Below are positions 23,706 through 37,593 of a DNA stretch of 64,000 nt, piece after piece; positions within the stretch are counted from its first letter, which is position 1; each line of letters opens with the position of its first letter. The DNA is from Apiotrichum sp. Y4204 (lineage: Eukaryota; Basidiomycota; Tremellomycetes; Trichosporonales; Trichosporonaceae). The stretch is taken from positions 310,001-374,000 of the forward strand of contig JAMYHL010000004.1 of the NCBI GenBank assembly GCA_025531455.1. The letters run 5' to 3'. The notes under the pieces were generated by a model. That model had not been told where the DNA came from. It ran no database searches and worked only from the letters and a program-made list of their open reading frames with translations. Position numbers and translations under genes: made by a program.

Positions 23706-24724
23706 ATGAAGTGGTTCATCGGCTCCAGCACGACCTCCGCCTCCGCCCCCGAGCTCCCGTCCGACCACCCGCCCGTCGGCGACGCTGGCGCCAAGTGCCC
23801 CGTGGACCACAAGGCGCTCGCCGCGGCAAAGGCCAAGGCCGAGGAGGCCGCAAAGGACAAGGGGGCCAAGTGCCCGATCGACCACAGCAAGCTCAAGGAC
23901 GGCGGATGGGTCGCGCCGCCGCCGCGCACGGATGCGAACAAGTGCCCGATCGACGGACACGGCACTGCCGAAGGTCCTGCGGGATTCGCGGGCGTGTTTG
24001 GCGGCAACCTCTCCCCCGTGAACAACATCCCCGTCGGACTGAGCGCGACGGAGCGCGCACCTGGCCAGACGACCGAGCTGAGCACTGAGCGCACGCGCTC
24101 TACCATCCCGCGGCCAAAGGAGGACGGCGAGGCGCCAGTGTGGGAGTACCCCTCCCCGCAGCAGTTCTACAATGCCCTCGTGCGCAAGGGATGGGAGACG
24201 CCCGAGGACTCGATCCAGATGGTCGTCGACATCCACAACTGGATCAACGAGGGAGGTTGGGACCAGATTATGCGCTGGGAGAAGCGTATGCCAGGGTGAG
24301 TGCAACTGAGCTGAACTCTGTGTCAGAAGCTCGGAATTGTGTACTGACTTGCAGGGGTGAGCACGCGACGCTTGCACGCTTCCAGGGCCGGCCGGGCGAC
24401 CTGTCCCCTCGTGCGCGCTTCAACATTCTCCGTGGCAAGCTCTTCCCGCAGTGGTACGGCACCGAGCCGCCGTTCGACCGCCACGACTGGGTGGTCACGC
24501 GCCCGGTCCTCGACGCGGAGGGCAAGCCGACAAAGGAGGAGACGGAGCAGCGCTACGTCATCGACTACTACCACGCCGGCACGGACGAGGAGGGCAACGA
24601 GATCTTCTCGCTCGACGCGCGTCCCGCCATCGACAACTTCTCCGCCGTCAGCCAGCGCATGCAGGTCGCCATGGAGGAGATGGCGGACTGGGTCAAGAGC
24701 TTCGGCAGCGGAGAGCAGCAGTAA
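23706..24724 (+). CDS. CYC3: Holocytochrome c synthase / cytochrome c heme lyase (319 aa, two exons)
   Basis: Attaches heme covalently to the CXXCH motif of apocytochrome c in the mitochondrial intermembrane space. Exons 23706-24295 and 24355-24724 (59-nt intron, GG|G) give 319 aa. Three CP heme-regulatory-type motifs lie in the first 85 residues: KCPVDH (from 30), KCPIDH (from 55) and KCPIDG (from 79). The core has PSPQQFYNALVRKG, EDSIQMVVDIHN, LSPRARF and PFDRHDW, whose His is the proposed axial heme ligand in the family, then RYVIDYY and DARPAIDNF. Fungi often have separate cytochrome c and c1 lyases (Cyc3, Cyt2); which substrate is preferred cannot be told here. There is no classical presequence, as usual for this family. 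Confidence 0.95.
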
Positions 24725-26165
24725 TTGGCTCTTGGCATCCGGCATGCGCGGCGACTGCGACAACATACATTTGACACAGGTGTTGTATTAATGGAGGACA
24801 AATGCATCTCATCTCATCTCATGCGCGGGTGCTTACTGACGGGACTGCTGATTCTGGACGTCTGAGGGAATAACGAAAATAGCATCGTTTATTGCGGTCG
24901 ACAGAGAGATATATGAAACATTCCAGGTATAAACTCTGTGTTGCTCAAAGGCCGGGGGGGACCAAAAAGGACGTGTGTGTCGGTGGCTCTATCAAGTAGG
25001 ATATCTTATCAGGAGGCAGATCTTATCGCTCTGATTCACACGCCCGCGATTGTTATTTTGATCCAGTATTGTACTTTTTGAAAACTTTGTTGATAGACAG
25101 TATGCTAGCACTGGCACTAATGGGCAGGGGGGTACTCAGTGAAAGCATCTCTAGTGATCCAGTGGACCGCCGCCATCTGTTCTCTCTTCCTTCGATTTGC
25201 CAAGTCGTCCAATTGCTTTGGTTTTCATCCCAGAGGAGGTTTTCATCCCAGAAGGAATTCTCAACGAGACTGCAGACCCGTCGCTTGAAACTAACCATAC
25301 CTGGAAAACATGGGATCGCTGATTCATTCTTCCTAAGCGACATCTACTCAAAAGTGCACAGCGGCGAGCAGCCCGTACTGCTGAGAACAGAGCCGCCAAC
25401 GTGAAGCGAAGACGGTGTTCGTAACCCGCTCGACCAAACTTGCTTGATCTGGCATCCAATTCAGAAGGACCTGTTGCCCTCCGAATCTATTCAAGGCCCG
25501 CATCGTCTTGGCAATGGTATCTACATATCTTAACGAACATTAGCGGCGAAGCGAGAAACGTGCGTTGGTCGTCGTTGCGAAAGCAGTGGATCCTGGCATA
25601 TCCTAGAATGCCTGCACGCGGTGTCATACATCATACCCGCTCATACCCAGTCATACTTTGATGTTCGTTTGCGGGGCCCTGAGATTACCATATCTCCGGC
25701 ATGCCAAGCATTCTGTACCAGCTGCCAGCCGTATCCGCTAGATCCGCTACCATGCGTGAGAAGAGAACGTGCCATTCGCAACGACATCAGAGGCGCAGAG
25801 TAGCAGTCGGTTCCTGTTCCATCCGCGCCCGCGGTTGTAACCTCTGTGCCTCGCCGCGAGTTAGAAGCCAATATAGGCACATACCGCCAACCACCGTCCG
25901 GTAACTGTGTCAACAACATCCTGATCCCTACGCACGTGCTGCCTTCCGCCCCAGCCATCTCGTGAGCTCGTGTCATCATTGCGGCCCGTGCTTGGCTGAA
26001 GGAGAGATGTCTTGGAAACCTTGGAACGGTGTTTTCTTGCCGGTGTGGCGTTGATGATTCCAGCTGCAAACTGGATAAGAAGAGACCGGGCGAGATGTTT
26101 CCCAAGCCCCAACTGACACCACTCACGGCCTTCACCCAGCCAGCCAAAAGGAGCCAGACACCAAG
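24725..26165. other. Intergenic region upstream of the glycerophosphodiesterase gene
   Basis: No gene supported. It contains an (ATCTC)n stretch near 24806-24821 and a direct 15-bp repeat GGTTTTCATCCCAGA (25220-25234 and 25238-25252). The last 150 bp are probably the non-coding first exon of the next gene, ending at the A at 26166. Confidence 0.5.
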
Positions 26166-27526
26166 AGTGAGTACTGTATGGTGTAGGGCCTCGGGACCCA
26201 GTGACGTCCGCAGACCTAACACCAGTGTTCTCCGCCGCCCTTCTGACGCTCGTCGCCGCCCTCGCGGCCGCGGCCCCCACTGATATGGAGGCCCGCAACT
26301 CCCCGGTGACCAAGCCCGTGGACCAGACGTCGGTGCGCAACCCCCTCGACCTCTCGCAGTACCAGCCCATCAAGAACATCCAGCTCGGCCCCCGCCCCTA
26401 CTACCTCGTGGACAACATGGTCGACTCGCCGCTCAAGCACAAGCTGCAAAAGTGCCAGGACAAGAAGATGCGTTCGTCGACCTTCTCGATCGGCCACCGC
26501 GGCGGCGGCACTCTCCAGATCCCCGAGCACACCCTCGAGTCCAACCTCGCGGGTGCCCGCATGGGCGCAGGCGTCCTCGAGTGCGACGTCGCGTTCACAA
26601 AGGACCGCAAGCTCGTCTGCCGCCACTCCCAGTGCGACCTGCACACCACGACCAACGTCGTCTCCATCCCCGCCATGAACGCAAAGTGCACCACGCCGTT
26701 CAAGCCCGCCAACGGCTCGACTCCCGCCAAGGCCAAGTGCTGCACCTCGGACTTCACCCTGGACGAGATCAAGACCCTGTGCGGCAAGATGGACTCGTTC
26801 AACGCCAGCGCTACCACCCCGGAGGCGTACCTCGGCGGCATCGCGCCCTGGCGCACTTCGCTGTACAACCAGTGCGGCACGATCCTCTCGCTCAAGGAGC
26901 ACATTGAGCTCACTACGCGTCTTGGCCTCGAGCACACCCCTGAGCTCAAGACCCCCGAGGTGCCCATGCCCTACCAGGGCGACTACACCCAGGAGAAGTA
27001 CGCGCAGCAGATGGTCGACACGTACCGTGAGGCCGGCGTCAGCTTTGACAAGATCTGGCCCCAGTCGTTCCTCTACGCCGACATGCTCTACTGGATCAAG
27101 AAGGAGCCCAAGTTCGCCAAGCAGGCGACCTACCTCGACGACACGGGCAACACCCCCGAGGACCTCAAGAACGCGACAAAGTCCCTCGCCATGTACAAGA
27201 AGGACGGCGTAAAGTACATCTCGCCACCGATGCAGTACCTCCTCACCGCCAAGGACGGCCAGATCGTCCCCTCGCCGTATGCTGAGGAGGCCAAGCGTCT
27301 TGGCCTCGGTATCGTGTCGTGGTCGCTCGAGCGCTCCGGTCCTCTCGGCGCCGCCGCCAAGGCCGAGGACTGGTACGTCTCCAACTTTGCCAAGGCCCTC
27401 ACCCGCGACGGTGACATGTTCACCATTGTGGATGTCCTCGTGCAGAAGGTCGGTGTCCGCAAGCTCTTCTCCGACTGGACCGCCACCACTACCTACTATG
27501 CCAACTGCATGGGTATCTTCAAGTAA
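26166..27526 (+). CDS. Secreted glycerophosphodiester phosphodiesterase-family protein (433 aa)
   Basis: A GDPD TIM-barrel protein; the family hydrolyses glycerophosphodiesters to glycerol-3-phosphate and an alcohol. The start codon appears split by an intron: A at 26166, intron 26167-26225 (GTGAGT...CTAACACCAG), then TG-TTC-TCC. This gives MFSAALLTLVAALAAAAP, a textbook signal peptide. An unspliced alternative would start at 26201 with MTSADLTPV in front. Catalytic features: GHRGGG with His about 91, PEHT with Glu about 101, LECDV (metal-binding Glu 119 and Asp 121) and RHSQCDLH with the second His about 134. Several Cys and NAS/NGS sequons agree with secretion. The gene converges on the GNAT gene (320 bp between stops). 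Substrate unknown; some family members act on phospholipids instead. Confidence 0.88.
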
Positions 27527-27846
27527 TCTCGTAGATCTAAAATAATGTGTAGCTGGGTTAATATCGTCAGTAGCTAAATGCCTGCCTCCTGGGGACAATG
27601 AACTAGTGTCTTGCGCATGGGAGCATGAGCGAGGGTGATGTGTATTCGGAACGAAACGGGTAGAGAAAGCACATGCCAGTTCAATCTGTTGATCCTCCAC
27701 ATCCCTGGTGTCTCCTTTACGATCTCCATTGCGCTGATTGCGACTTACTGTAACGTGGTGCTTAATTCTGTGTTCTTCGTAGCTCCCATCCTCACTTCAT
27801 ACATTCGCGCTTCTTAATTCTAGCTTTCAATATCGCTCTACTCTTC
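27527..27846. other. Intergenic region between convergent genes
   Basis: 3' flanks of the glycerophosphodiesterase (+) and GNAT (-) genes. No feature beyond AT-richer sequence suited to polyadenylation. Confidence 0.5.
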
Positions 27847-28599
27847 TTACGGCTTGGACATTGACCAGTAATAGATCGGCTCCCCGCGCAGCCTGTCCTC
27901 GATGTACTCGCGCACGCGGAACCCATACCGCTCATAGTACTTGACCTGCCGTCAGCCCCTCATCTGTTTTGTTACCCACATTCTCCTCGGTATGGGTAAT
28001 CAGCCCAATCTCCATCCCCTCCTTCCCCACCCGCTCGAGCAGCGGCGCCAACATGGCCCGCGCGACGCCCTTCCCCCGCGCAGACGGCGAAGTACACAAA
28101 AAGTTGAGGTAGCAGATATCCTTCGTGCCCTGCGGGCCCCAGGTGTCGCGCTCGATGCGCGCCTCGATGGCATTCAGCTGCGGTGTCAGTTTATGGCCAG
28201 TCGCCGACGTACGTGCTGACACGCGTCCCAGATCTCCGGGGGCGAGAGCGCCTGCACGTTGCGCTTGTGCTCTGTCACGGCGTTCGGGCTGCGGGTAAGC
28301 TGGGGTATACATTGGGAAGCTTACGTCTTGTTGCAGTCCACGCCGGGCTCCTTAACGAGCATGAGACCGAGCACGCTCCCGGCCCCCTCCTCTCCTTCCT
28401 CGGCGACAGCGACCCACCCATCGAGGTCCAGCGTGGCGTGCAGCACCATGTGCCGGTACCGGTTGTACGCAATCTCCGTCGCGTTCGGTACGCCGGCGAG
28501 CAGCGCCTTGGAAATGTACTCGTTTGAAAAGGTAATGTTGAGCACGTCCACCGCCCCGTCCAGGTACGGCGAGTCGGCGGTCAGGCGTTCGATGCGCAT
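27847..28599 (-). CDS. GNAT-family N-acetyltransferase (215 aa, four exons)
   Basis: Exons 28325-28599, 28213-28288, 27980-28177 and 27847-27945 join in frame to 215 codons plus TAA. The introns are only 34-36 nt, with donors GTAAGC, GTACGT and GTGGGT. The fold is a Gcn5-related acetyltransferase: N-terminal MRIERLTADSPYLDGAVDVL, a beta-strand VAVAEEGE...GLMLV, then the acetyl-CoA loop PSARGKGVARAML, where R-G-K-G-V-A is the Q/RxxGxG/A motif, and a late ENVKYYERYGF segment typical of GNATs. Small-molecule GNATs of this type acetylate amines or antibiotics; the substrate is not predictable. In-frame read-through of the last intron would insert junk and a stop. Confidence 0.85.
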
Positions 28600-29406
28600 T
28601 GTGGATCAGACGGATAGAAACTGTAGGAATTGAGAGAGAAATACAGACGGGACGGACGGAAACGCAGTTGCAGCAACGCAAAGTACGCAAAGTACGCGTG
28701 AAATAAACTCCACCACCACTGTTCGGCATTGGGCTGTTGGCATGGTTTATCCAGCTTGAGGAACAGCTGAGGCAGAGCAACAGAGACAGCCAGCAATCTG
28801 ACGTCACAACATGACAGTAAACGGGCACCGGCATGGGATTTGGGCGTGTGGAGCGTGAAGCATGAGGCATGAGGCATGAGGCACCGCATTTTACATACAT
28901 GCGGAGTTGCCGACCGCTGTTGAGAACTGCACATGGCCAACGCGCTCATGTTCGACGCGCGACGTGGGCCCATGCAGAGGCCTCAATCACGCATACCAAT
29001 ACCTACGTGATCTGAAACAAAACCGACAGGTCAGACACTGACAACAACCAAAACATCTTACACTACCATCGCCTGCATATCATCGGAAACAAAGATCAGA
29101 AACGAAACGGAAAACACCCAAAGTCAGTCCAGACCGGAGAGGTCGCGTGCAACAGCGAGAGCACGCGAACGTTGGCCTGGCATGACATGATCTATAAACA
29201 GGGTCATGAACAGTATTACCCAGATCTATAGACATAATGGTGGGTGTTGAATGAGCGAAATCTATATAATACGGCGCGGGGCGCCAGAGTGAGCGTCAGA
29301 AGCAACGAATGAGGATGGGCAGGCCAACACGATCGCGCATTATGCACTCAAGGAAGAGGGGGTGAGAAGACTACACGGGGGACACACAGTTAAGGGATTC
29401 TTTCGT
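28600..29406. other. Intergenic region between the GNAT and DBP2 genes
   Basis: It holds the promoter of the GNAT gene and the 3' flank of DBP2. A 7-bp tandem repeat GCATGAG (three copies) lies near 28860-28882. No gene seen. Confidence 0.5.
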
Positions 29407-31814
<2,408 letters not shown>

Positions 31815-33469
31815 TTTTGTGTTGTTTTGTTTGGATGTAATCTGAAAAGAAAGTAGGGGGGTCGTCGTGAAGATCGACCTTGATCTATCTATTGAATAAG
31901 AGAGAGAGAGAGGATTGGATGAGAAGAGAAGGAGAATAGGTCGTGAGGAGAGGAGAGAGGATAGATGTAAAGAGGTAAGGAGGATGGGTCGGGTGTGGAA
32001 GAAGTATGTGTGAGAAAATGATGGGGGGAGGGGGAAGGGGAAGACTAATAAGCAAGCAAGGCCTGTCGACTAATCCGCCTGCTGTCCCTAGGGAGATATT
32101 TAAAATCTTCCAGAAGGAAAAATAACAGAATTGCTATTGCCACCCAACTCCCGCAAATGCAGGCGTAAGGGCAGAGGTAAGGTATATATCGGGCGCCAGG
32201 CAGCTGCACGAACGGGGCCAAAAGGAAGACGGAAACAGGCAGAAGACCAGAGGTTGGGCTGCAGGTGTCGTACACAGGATCTCCCTCTGGCCTCTGGTCT
32301 CGTGCCCATGTATGTCAAGGCAGGAGAGGGAGGGCGCATTGTTGTGTCAGCTGCCTTCCCCCGCCCCTGCCAGCTCCACAATGACCCACCAGCTAAAACC
32401 TTCACTGCCTTGGCGGTAATACCGGAATTATCACATGTGGCACTTGAACTCTCGCGCTTGTTTCTCTCGCACCCGCCAGAAAAGTCTGAAGGTGAGCGGT
32501 TGTATTGACAGATCGATGCAGATGATGGAACCGACTTTTGATATCGATCTCATCTCATCCTCCCATCTCATACCAGCTACACATTGCCACATCGCCTACC
32601 GCATGTACACAGGTAAGTTCCACTGCGACCCCCCTCTACCTTATTTTCCTGCACTCCTCGGACGAAACTTCTAGACATTTGCACGTCAGTACGACAGCCT
32701 GCGTTGGCCTGAAGCGCTGCGGTCTGGACTTTGTTCGGGGCGCAGTGTTGACGGCTGCGGGTTTGAAAGCGTTCACTTCGCATATCTGATCTCGAACACT
32801 TCCCCTCATTTATCATGGGTTGGAGCATATGCTGATTCCACAGGCAATGCAGTGATTCTGATCGACCGCGAGGCACAACGAGGCAGTCGGGATAACTCAG
32901 GTGACTGACAATGCTAACGATCCATCCCTTCCCTCTATCCCCTCTACCCACGCTTTCAGTCCCCCGTCAGAGCGGCAAGACCTTTTGTCGAGCAGTGCTT
33001 TTGGTGGGGTTTCCAGCATTCCCATGTGTTGGCAAGCGGAGAAGGACTACCCCTCGGGGGGCGTCTTGACTGGGCATGTCCTCACTCGTTATTGCTTCCA
33101 CGGAGTGCGGGACTAATCAGTCTTGTCGATATTTGTTGTATTAAGTGTTCTGTTCAGCATGCATATGTCAAGTGCGAAGAGAGCTGGAGTACACGGAGGA
33201 CGAGCATGCCAGACTGATATGTAACATTCGCACCAACTGTGTCATGACAGTCAAGAGATCCACTTCCGATAATCAGAGCGAGGTCAGCAGAGATTGACCA
33301 AGGACCTGCTGCGAGCCTGGCGTCACGGAAACCAGACCGTACCTTCAGCCGTCTGCAGATCTCGACAACTAACGATCGGAACAACAATAAAGCAACCAGA
33401 TCCAAGCATTCCAATGAAGTGTCCCTGCACTCTTTAGTCGATATCTTTTGTATTACATCTATCCTACAT
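31815..33469. other. Intergenic region between DBP2 and RPAP1 genes
   Basis: The first 250 bp, with a GA repeat near 31900-31915, are probably the DBP2 leader and promoter. The rest has no gene I can support. A short ATGTACACA followed by GTAAGT near 32602 looks like a start exon, but no continuing frame was found. Confidence 0.5.
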
Positions 33470-36400
33470 CTATAACCCAAGGGTCTTCAACCTCTGCACG
33501 CCCCTCGGCCCCGTGAGCTCCCCGACAGTCTGCGCGCGCCGCGCGACCTCCTCACTCGACACCGTCCTGCGGGACGGCACATCGCGCTGAAGTATCGCTC
33601 GCAACACGGGATCCGGGGCGCTCGAGAGCACGACGACCATGATCTGGACGCGGATGCTCGTGCGTTCCGTGTCCCCCGTGGACCAGAACAGGCCTGCGAG
33701 GTGGTGGACAGCTAGGTCGAAGAGGAAGGTCGCGGGGTCGCGGAGGACGCTGCCGAGTGCGCGTGCCTGGCCGAGGAGCACGTCCTTGTTGCTCTCTATC
33801 GGGGTGTAGAATACCTCTAGCCCGCGGTTCAGCTCGAGAGGTACGTCGGCAGGGGGCGTGCGCACGCTCCGTAGCGAGCCTGGCTGGTCGGCCCACAGGA
33901 GCTTGCGGTAGTCGACCGAATAGTTCATCGCTAGCGGGGGTAGGAGGACGCGGGCGAACTGCGCGTCGCCGAAGGACACGGACTCGTACAGGGCCACGAG
34001 GTCGGTGTAGAACTGGAAGAAGGGGACACCGGGAGTCAGGAAGCGCGACGAGGCGGACTCGAGGGGTGCCAAGGGGATCGCTGCTGGGTCCATCTCGATA
34101 TCCATCTCGTCGCCCGTCGCGGTAGTCGAGTCAAGCAGCTCCTTCAGCGACGCTTGCACGCCTGCATCGCGGAACACGTCCTGATCCGTGTTGGGCGCCT
34201 CCTGCTGGCCATGCTCGAGCATGAAGACCTTCATGGCGTTGAGGATGACGAGGCTGGCGGACGGGCCCCGTGCGGTGGCCGCCTGGATACGCGCGAATGC
34301 AAGTGTCGCACGCGTGAGCTGGCTCTCGGACGCGTCCCAGTCCGAAGGGGCAAGCGCGAATGCGCTCGATGTGCCTGACGCAAGGAGCTCGTCGAGGGAG
34401 CAGAACGCCCAGTCTGACGCGAGCGGGAGGCCGGGACCGCGGCGCACCACGCTCGGCGGTGGACGCAGAGTGCCCGACGCCTTGAGATACAGGTATGACG
34501 GGCGGTATGGGCCGAGTACACCTTCAATGTCAGGAAGCACAGCGTGATGGAGTAGCGGGCGGAGGATCTGCAGCCCGTCCTTGTGGCCGATAGCCGCGAC
34601 GGCAGAGGTCAAATCGGTCGTTGCTGCACCGTGTGGACCATGGCCATGGTCGTGCTCATCCTCAGTTGCCACCTTGCTCCAGTCTGTACGCAGCAGGTCA
34701 TCGACGAGCGAAAGAGCGAGTGGCTCGTCGCCTGGCACGCACGAGAGTACGAGGTCGAATGCACTGGTCGCCCGTTTTGCCGTGTCAAGTACGCCGTCCG
34801 TACGGGCCGCTTCGAGCGCCGCGTGCCGGAGGTAGACGTCCCCGGGGGAAGACTGTGTGGTGGACATGAGCCACCAGATGAGACGCTCGCGCTCGGGAGA
34901 GTTGAGTAGGGACAAGGGCCGGAGGAGGTTGTGCAGGCGGAAAACCTGCGCGAGAGCGGAGTTGAACGCCTCCCTCGCGCCTGGCTCTGGCATGGCGTCT
35001 GCGCCTTGTGGAAGCGCATTTATGAGATTCATCTCCTGGAGAGCCTGGAGCACATGGGCTTTCTCCGCCTCACCTTTGCGCGCGCCATTGATCGCGGCAC
35101 CGGCGACGTACTCGGCCAGTGCGGAGAGGATGGAGGCCAGCTCGCGCCACCGCGTAGTGCCCACAACAGCCTTGGCGGACGCGAGCAGCTCGTCAACCCA
35201 GCCCAGGGCGGTAACCTGTGCCCAGGTGAGGTCATGTTCCGGGGTCGTGCGGTGTGGGTCGACCGCACAGACGGTCCAAATCCGCAGGAGGTCAAAGTAC
35301 GCGCACACGGCCTCGGTCGCAGCGGGGTCAGGGGCTGAGAGCTGCCGCGAGACCCATGTTCCGAGCGACTGCCAGATGTCGCGCGCCGAGGTCGCCACGG
35401 ACGCCTGAAGACCATACCTCCCGAGAGCGTAGAATATGCCGAGAATCTCAGCCAGCAGTGCGAGCGAGAGTGGATCGGACGCAATGTCGGACGCAGCAAA
35501 CTTGAGGAGCGGAGCAAATACGTTCTGCGCGATGAGAGCCTCCGCTGCCGCGCGGGACGACACGACGGTTTCGCGGAGGATCCGGAGGGCGACACGGCTT
35601 GGTGGCCGGTTTATATCGAGCGGCCAGGGAGCGCGGAGAACATGAGTTTTGAGCATGGGCGGGATAAGAGGCGCAATCGCTTCAGCGCCTGCTGGTTGCG
35701 CGAGAGCTGCGCGTTGGAGAATGCGGAACAGCTGTGCGAGAGTAGTAGGCGGGAGGGCGCCCGGATCAAGTGCAAGCACCTCGGACAAGCGAGGAATGAG
35801 ATCCTCGAACGGCACGCTTGCAATCCCCGTTGGCTCTCCTTCGAGTGTCGGCTCGGGGCGGAAGGGGATGGCACGTGCTTCGGTATCGGTATCGACATCC
35901 ATCCACTGCCAGTCCAGTCCACCCAGAGAGTTGAACAGGAGGTCGACGGCAGCGACGAGTACGCCAATACTCCGGAAATGGCCGCTGAGGACGCCACACG
36001 CCACATCCACACCTTTGCCGATGACATTGGCCTCGCGGCACGCCTTGGCCCAATCCTCGTTCGAGTCCCCGGCCGCGGTAAACCGCGACACGATGCGTCC
36101 GAGGACGCCCATCATCGTGATGCGCTGGCTCGCGACCGTCGAGTAGCACAGATGGATGATCTCCGAGAGCGTGTATCCCGCGAGATCTGGTTGGTCGCCG
36201 TGGTGGTGCAGGCCTAGGTGCGTGGGGAGCGCGGCAGCCGCTTCGGGCGTGAGTGGTGCGCCGGAAAGATCGAACCGCGGCGCATTGGGATCGGAAGAGA
36301 TGGCAGACGCGGCCGCGCTCGGCGGAGCAACGCCACCCTGCATCCACTGCAGCTTGGCGTCCTCGGTAGGGACGGAGGGAAAGTACTTCTTTAGCCCTGC

Positions 36401-37150
36401 GGGGGTAGAGTCCTCCACATCGAAGCGAACCGCCTTCTTCTCCGCATGTTGGGGCTGTGATGCCGACTGCGATGATGAAGGCTCAGCTTTTGTCCGCGAT
36501 AATGGATGCTGCGATGAAGATCCCGCGTGCTTCTCCGCCGCTCGAGTCCGCAATTTCGCCATTAACCCGGCACCAAACCGTTCCTCAAGATCGCGCACCT
36601 CGGCACCGACATCAGACGCCGACATGCTCGCGACCTTGGCGTTATTCTCCGCGTCGACCGTCTCGAGAATCCTCCGTGCGTCGCTGAGGTCCATCGTACT
36701 GGGATATTGCATTTGTTTCGTCGCCTCAGCTGTTGAGGACCCCATATCCGCAGATGTACGCTCCCTCGCCTCCTTCCGTTTCCGCATGAGGTCCACGACA
36801 CCCGACCCAAACCTCTCCATGAGCTCTTCCGCCTCCATCTCGCGCTCGGCATCGCTCATGCCCGCGACACGCGCCGCGTTCTCCGCATCGATCTGCCGGC
36901 GCACGGTCTCCGCCTCTCCCGCCTCTCCAACAGGCTGAACAGACGGCACAGAGTCCACGATGCGCCCCTCGCCAACGGCCAGGCCGCCCTCGCTGCGCCG
37001 TGCCGAGTCCTGTCGCGCGCGCGCAAAGGCACTGCCTTTCGATCGATGGGTCGCCAGCGGAAATCCCCCAGGGCGCTGTGTCGGCGGAATCGGCGCCGAC
37101 GGCTCGCTTGGCTTCGTGGTCGGGCGTTCGACAATGTCGCGCACGAACAT
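33470..37150 (-). CDS. RPAP1: RNA polymerase II-associated protein 1 (RPAP1/Rba50 family), 1226 aa
   Basis: Cytoplasmic factor needed for assembly and nuclear import of RNA polymerase II. Single exon. Start chosen at 37150 (MFVRDIVERP), because the 20 codons upstream are leader-like. The N-terminal RPAP1 motif (IDAEN...MSDAE...LMERFGSG) is at about residues 86-120. A second copy (VDAENNAKVASMS...LEERFGAG) is at about 160-195, so the motif is duplicated. The RPAP1 C-terminal signature APRFDLSGAPLTPE is near 290, followed by LHHHGDQPDLAGYTL. The remaining 850 residues are helical, ARM/HEAT-like, as in other family members. The gene is in tandem with UPF2, whose stop is 443 bp upstream of this start. 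Confidence 0.88.
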   Translation of the reverse strand: MFVRDIVERPTTKPSEPSAPIPPTQRPGGFPLATHRSKGSAFARARQDSARRSEGGLAVGEGRIVDSVPSVQPVGEAGEAETVRRQIDAENAARVAGMSDAEREMEAEELMERFGSGVVDLMRKRKEARERTSADMGSSTAEATKQMQYPSTMDLSDARRILETVDAENNAKVASMSASDVGAEVRDLEERFGAGLMAKLRTRAAEKHAGSSSQHPLSRTKAEPSSSQSASQPQHAEKKAVRFDVEDSTPAGLKKYFPSVPTEDAKLQWMQGGVAPPSAAASAISSDPNAPRFDLSGAPLTPEAAAALPTHLGLHHHGDQPDLAGYTLSEIIHLCYSTVASQRITMMGVLGRIVSRFTAAGDSNEDWAKACREANVIGKGVDVACGVLSGHFRSIGVLVAAVDLLFNSLGGLDWQWMDVDTDTEARAIPFRPEPTLEGEPTGIASVPFEDLIPRLSEVLALDPGALPPTTLAQLFRILQRAALAQPAGAEAIAPLIPPMLKTHVLRAPWPLDINRPPSRVALRILRETVVSSRAAAEALIAQNVFAPLLKFAASDIASDPLSLALLAEILGIFYALGRYGLQASVATSARDIWQSLGTWVSRQLSAPDPAATEAVCAYFDLLRIWTVCAVDPHRTTPEHDLTWAQVTALGWVDELLASAKAVVGTTRWRELASILSALAEYVAGAAINGARKGEAEKAHVLQALQEMNLINALPQGADAMPEPGAREAFNSALAQVFRLHNLLRPLSLLNSPERERLIWWLMSTTQSSPGDVYLRHAALEAARTDGVLDTAKRATSAFDLVLSCVPGDEPLALSLVDDLLRTDWSKVATEDEHDHGHGPHGAATTDLTSAVAAIGHKDGLQILRPLLHHAVLPDIEGVLGPYRPSYLYLKASGTLRPPPSVVRRGPGLPLASDWAFCSLDELLASGTSSAFALAPSDWDASESQLTRATLAFARIQAATARGPSASLVILNAMKVFMLEHGQQEAPNTDQDVFRDAGVQASLKELLDSTTATGDEMDIEMDPAAIPLAPLESASSRFLTPGVPFFQFYTDLVALYESVSFGDAQFARVLLPPLAMNYSVDYRKLLWADQPGSLRSVRTPPADVPLELNRGLEVFYTPIESNKDVLLGQARALGSVLRDPATFLFDLAVHHLAGLFWSTGDTERTSIRVQIMVVVLSSAPDPVLRAILQRDVPSRRTVSSEEVARRAQTVGELTGPRGVQRLKTLGL

Positions 37151-37593
37151 GGTGTTTGTGTGTGTGTGTAATGTGCGTTCTCGAATGCTCGAAGTGTATC
37201 GAAGAGTCATCGGCGTTCAGCGTTCAACGCGCTCGAAATCGGTGCTCCCTCCACTCTTGATATCGTGGGATAAATGGAACAAAATGGAAGAAAAATAATC
37301 CTGACGTCATTGGCCGACCTGATCGTCGATTTGCCACCCAGGCATCGAAAGATTCAATGCTCCAAGGCGTGGCTGCAATTCGTAACATGGCTACAATCAA
37401 ACTATGTATTCCTTGCCTTGAACGCTATACACAGCACCACAGGTAGTCAGGCGCATCCTTGCCGATGTCGATCTCTGTCGGGGTGGAGCTGCCGTGGATG
37501 GCTCTGGAAGCTCGAAGCTGTCGCCAAAGTTGGGTGGGGCTCACCAGGGTGTCGGTGAGAGGAAGTAATGTAAGGCCCGCAAGTGGCAGGCGC
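37151..37593. promoter_or_regulatory. Promoter/spacer between UPF2 and RPAP1
   Basis: A gap of 443 bp holds the UPF2 3' flank and the RPAP1 promoter, with a (TG)n run just before the RPAP1 ATG near 37151-37165. No specific site identified. Confidence 0.45.

Noticed and set aside
26216..27700. 494-codon open frame on the minus strand
   Set aside because: Antisense shadow of the glycerophosphodiesterase gene, which carries all catalytic motifs on the plus strand.
32602..32720. Small spliced gene starting ATGTACACA-GTAAGT
   Set aside because: The only joinable second exon stops after about 15 codons; no support beyond a donor-like site.
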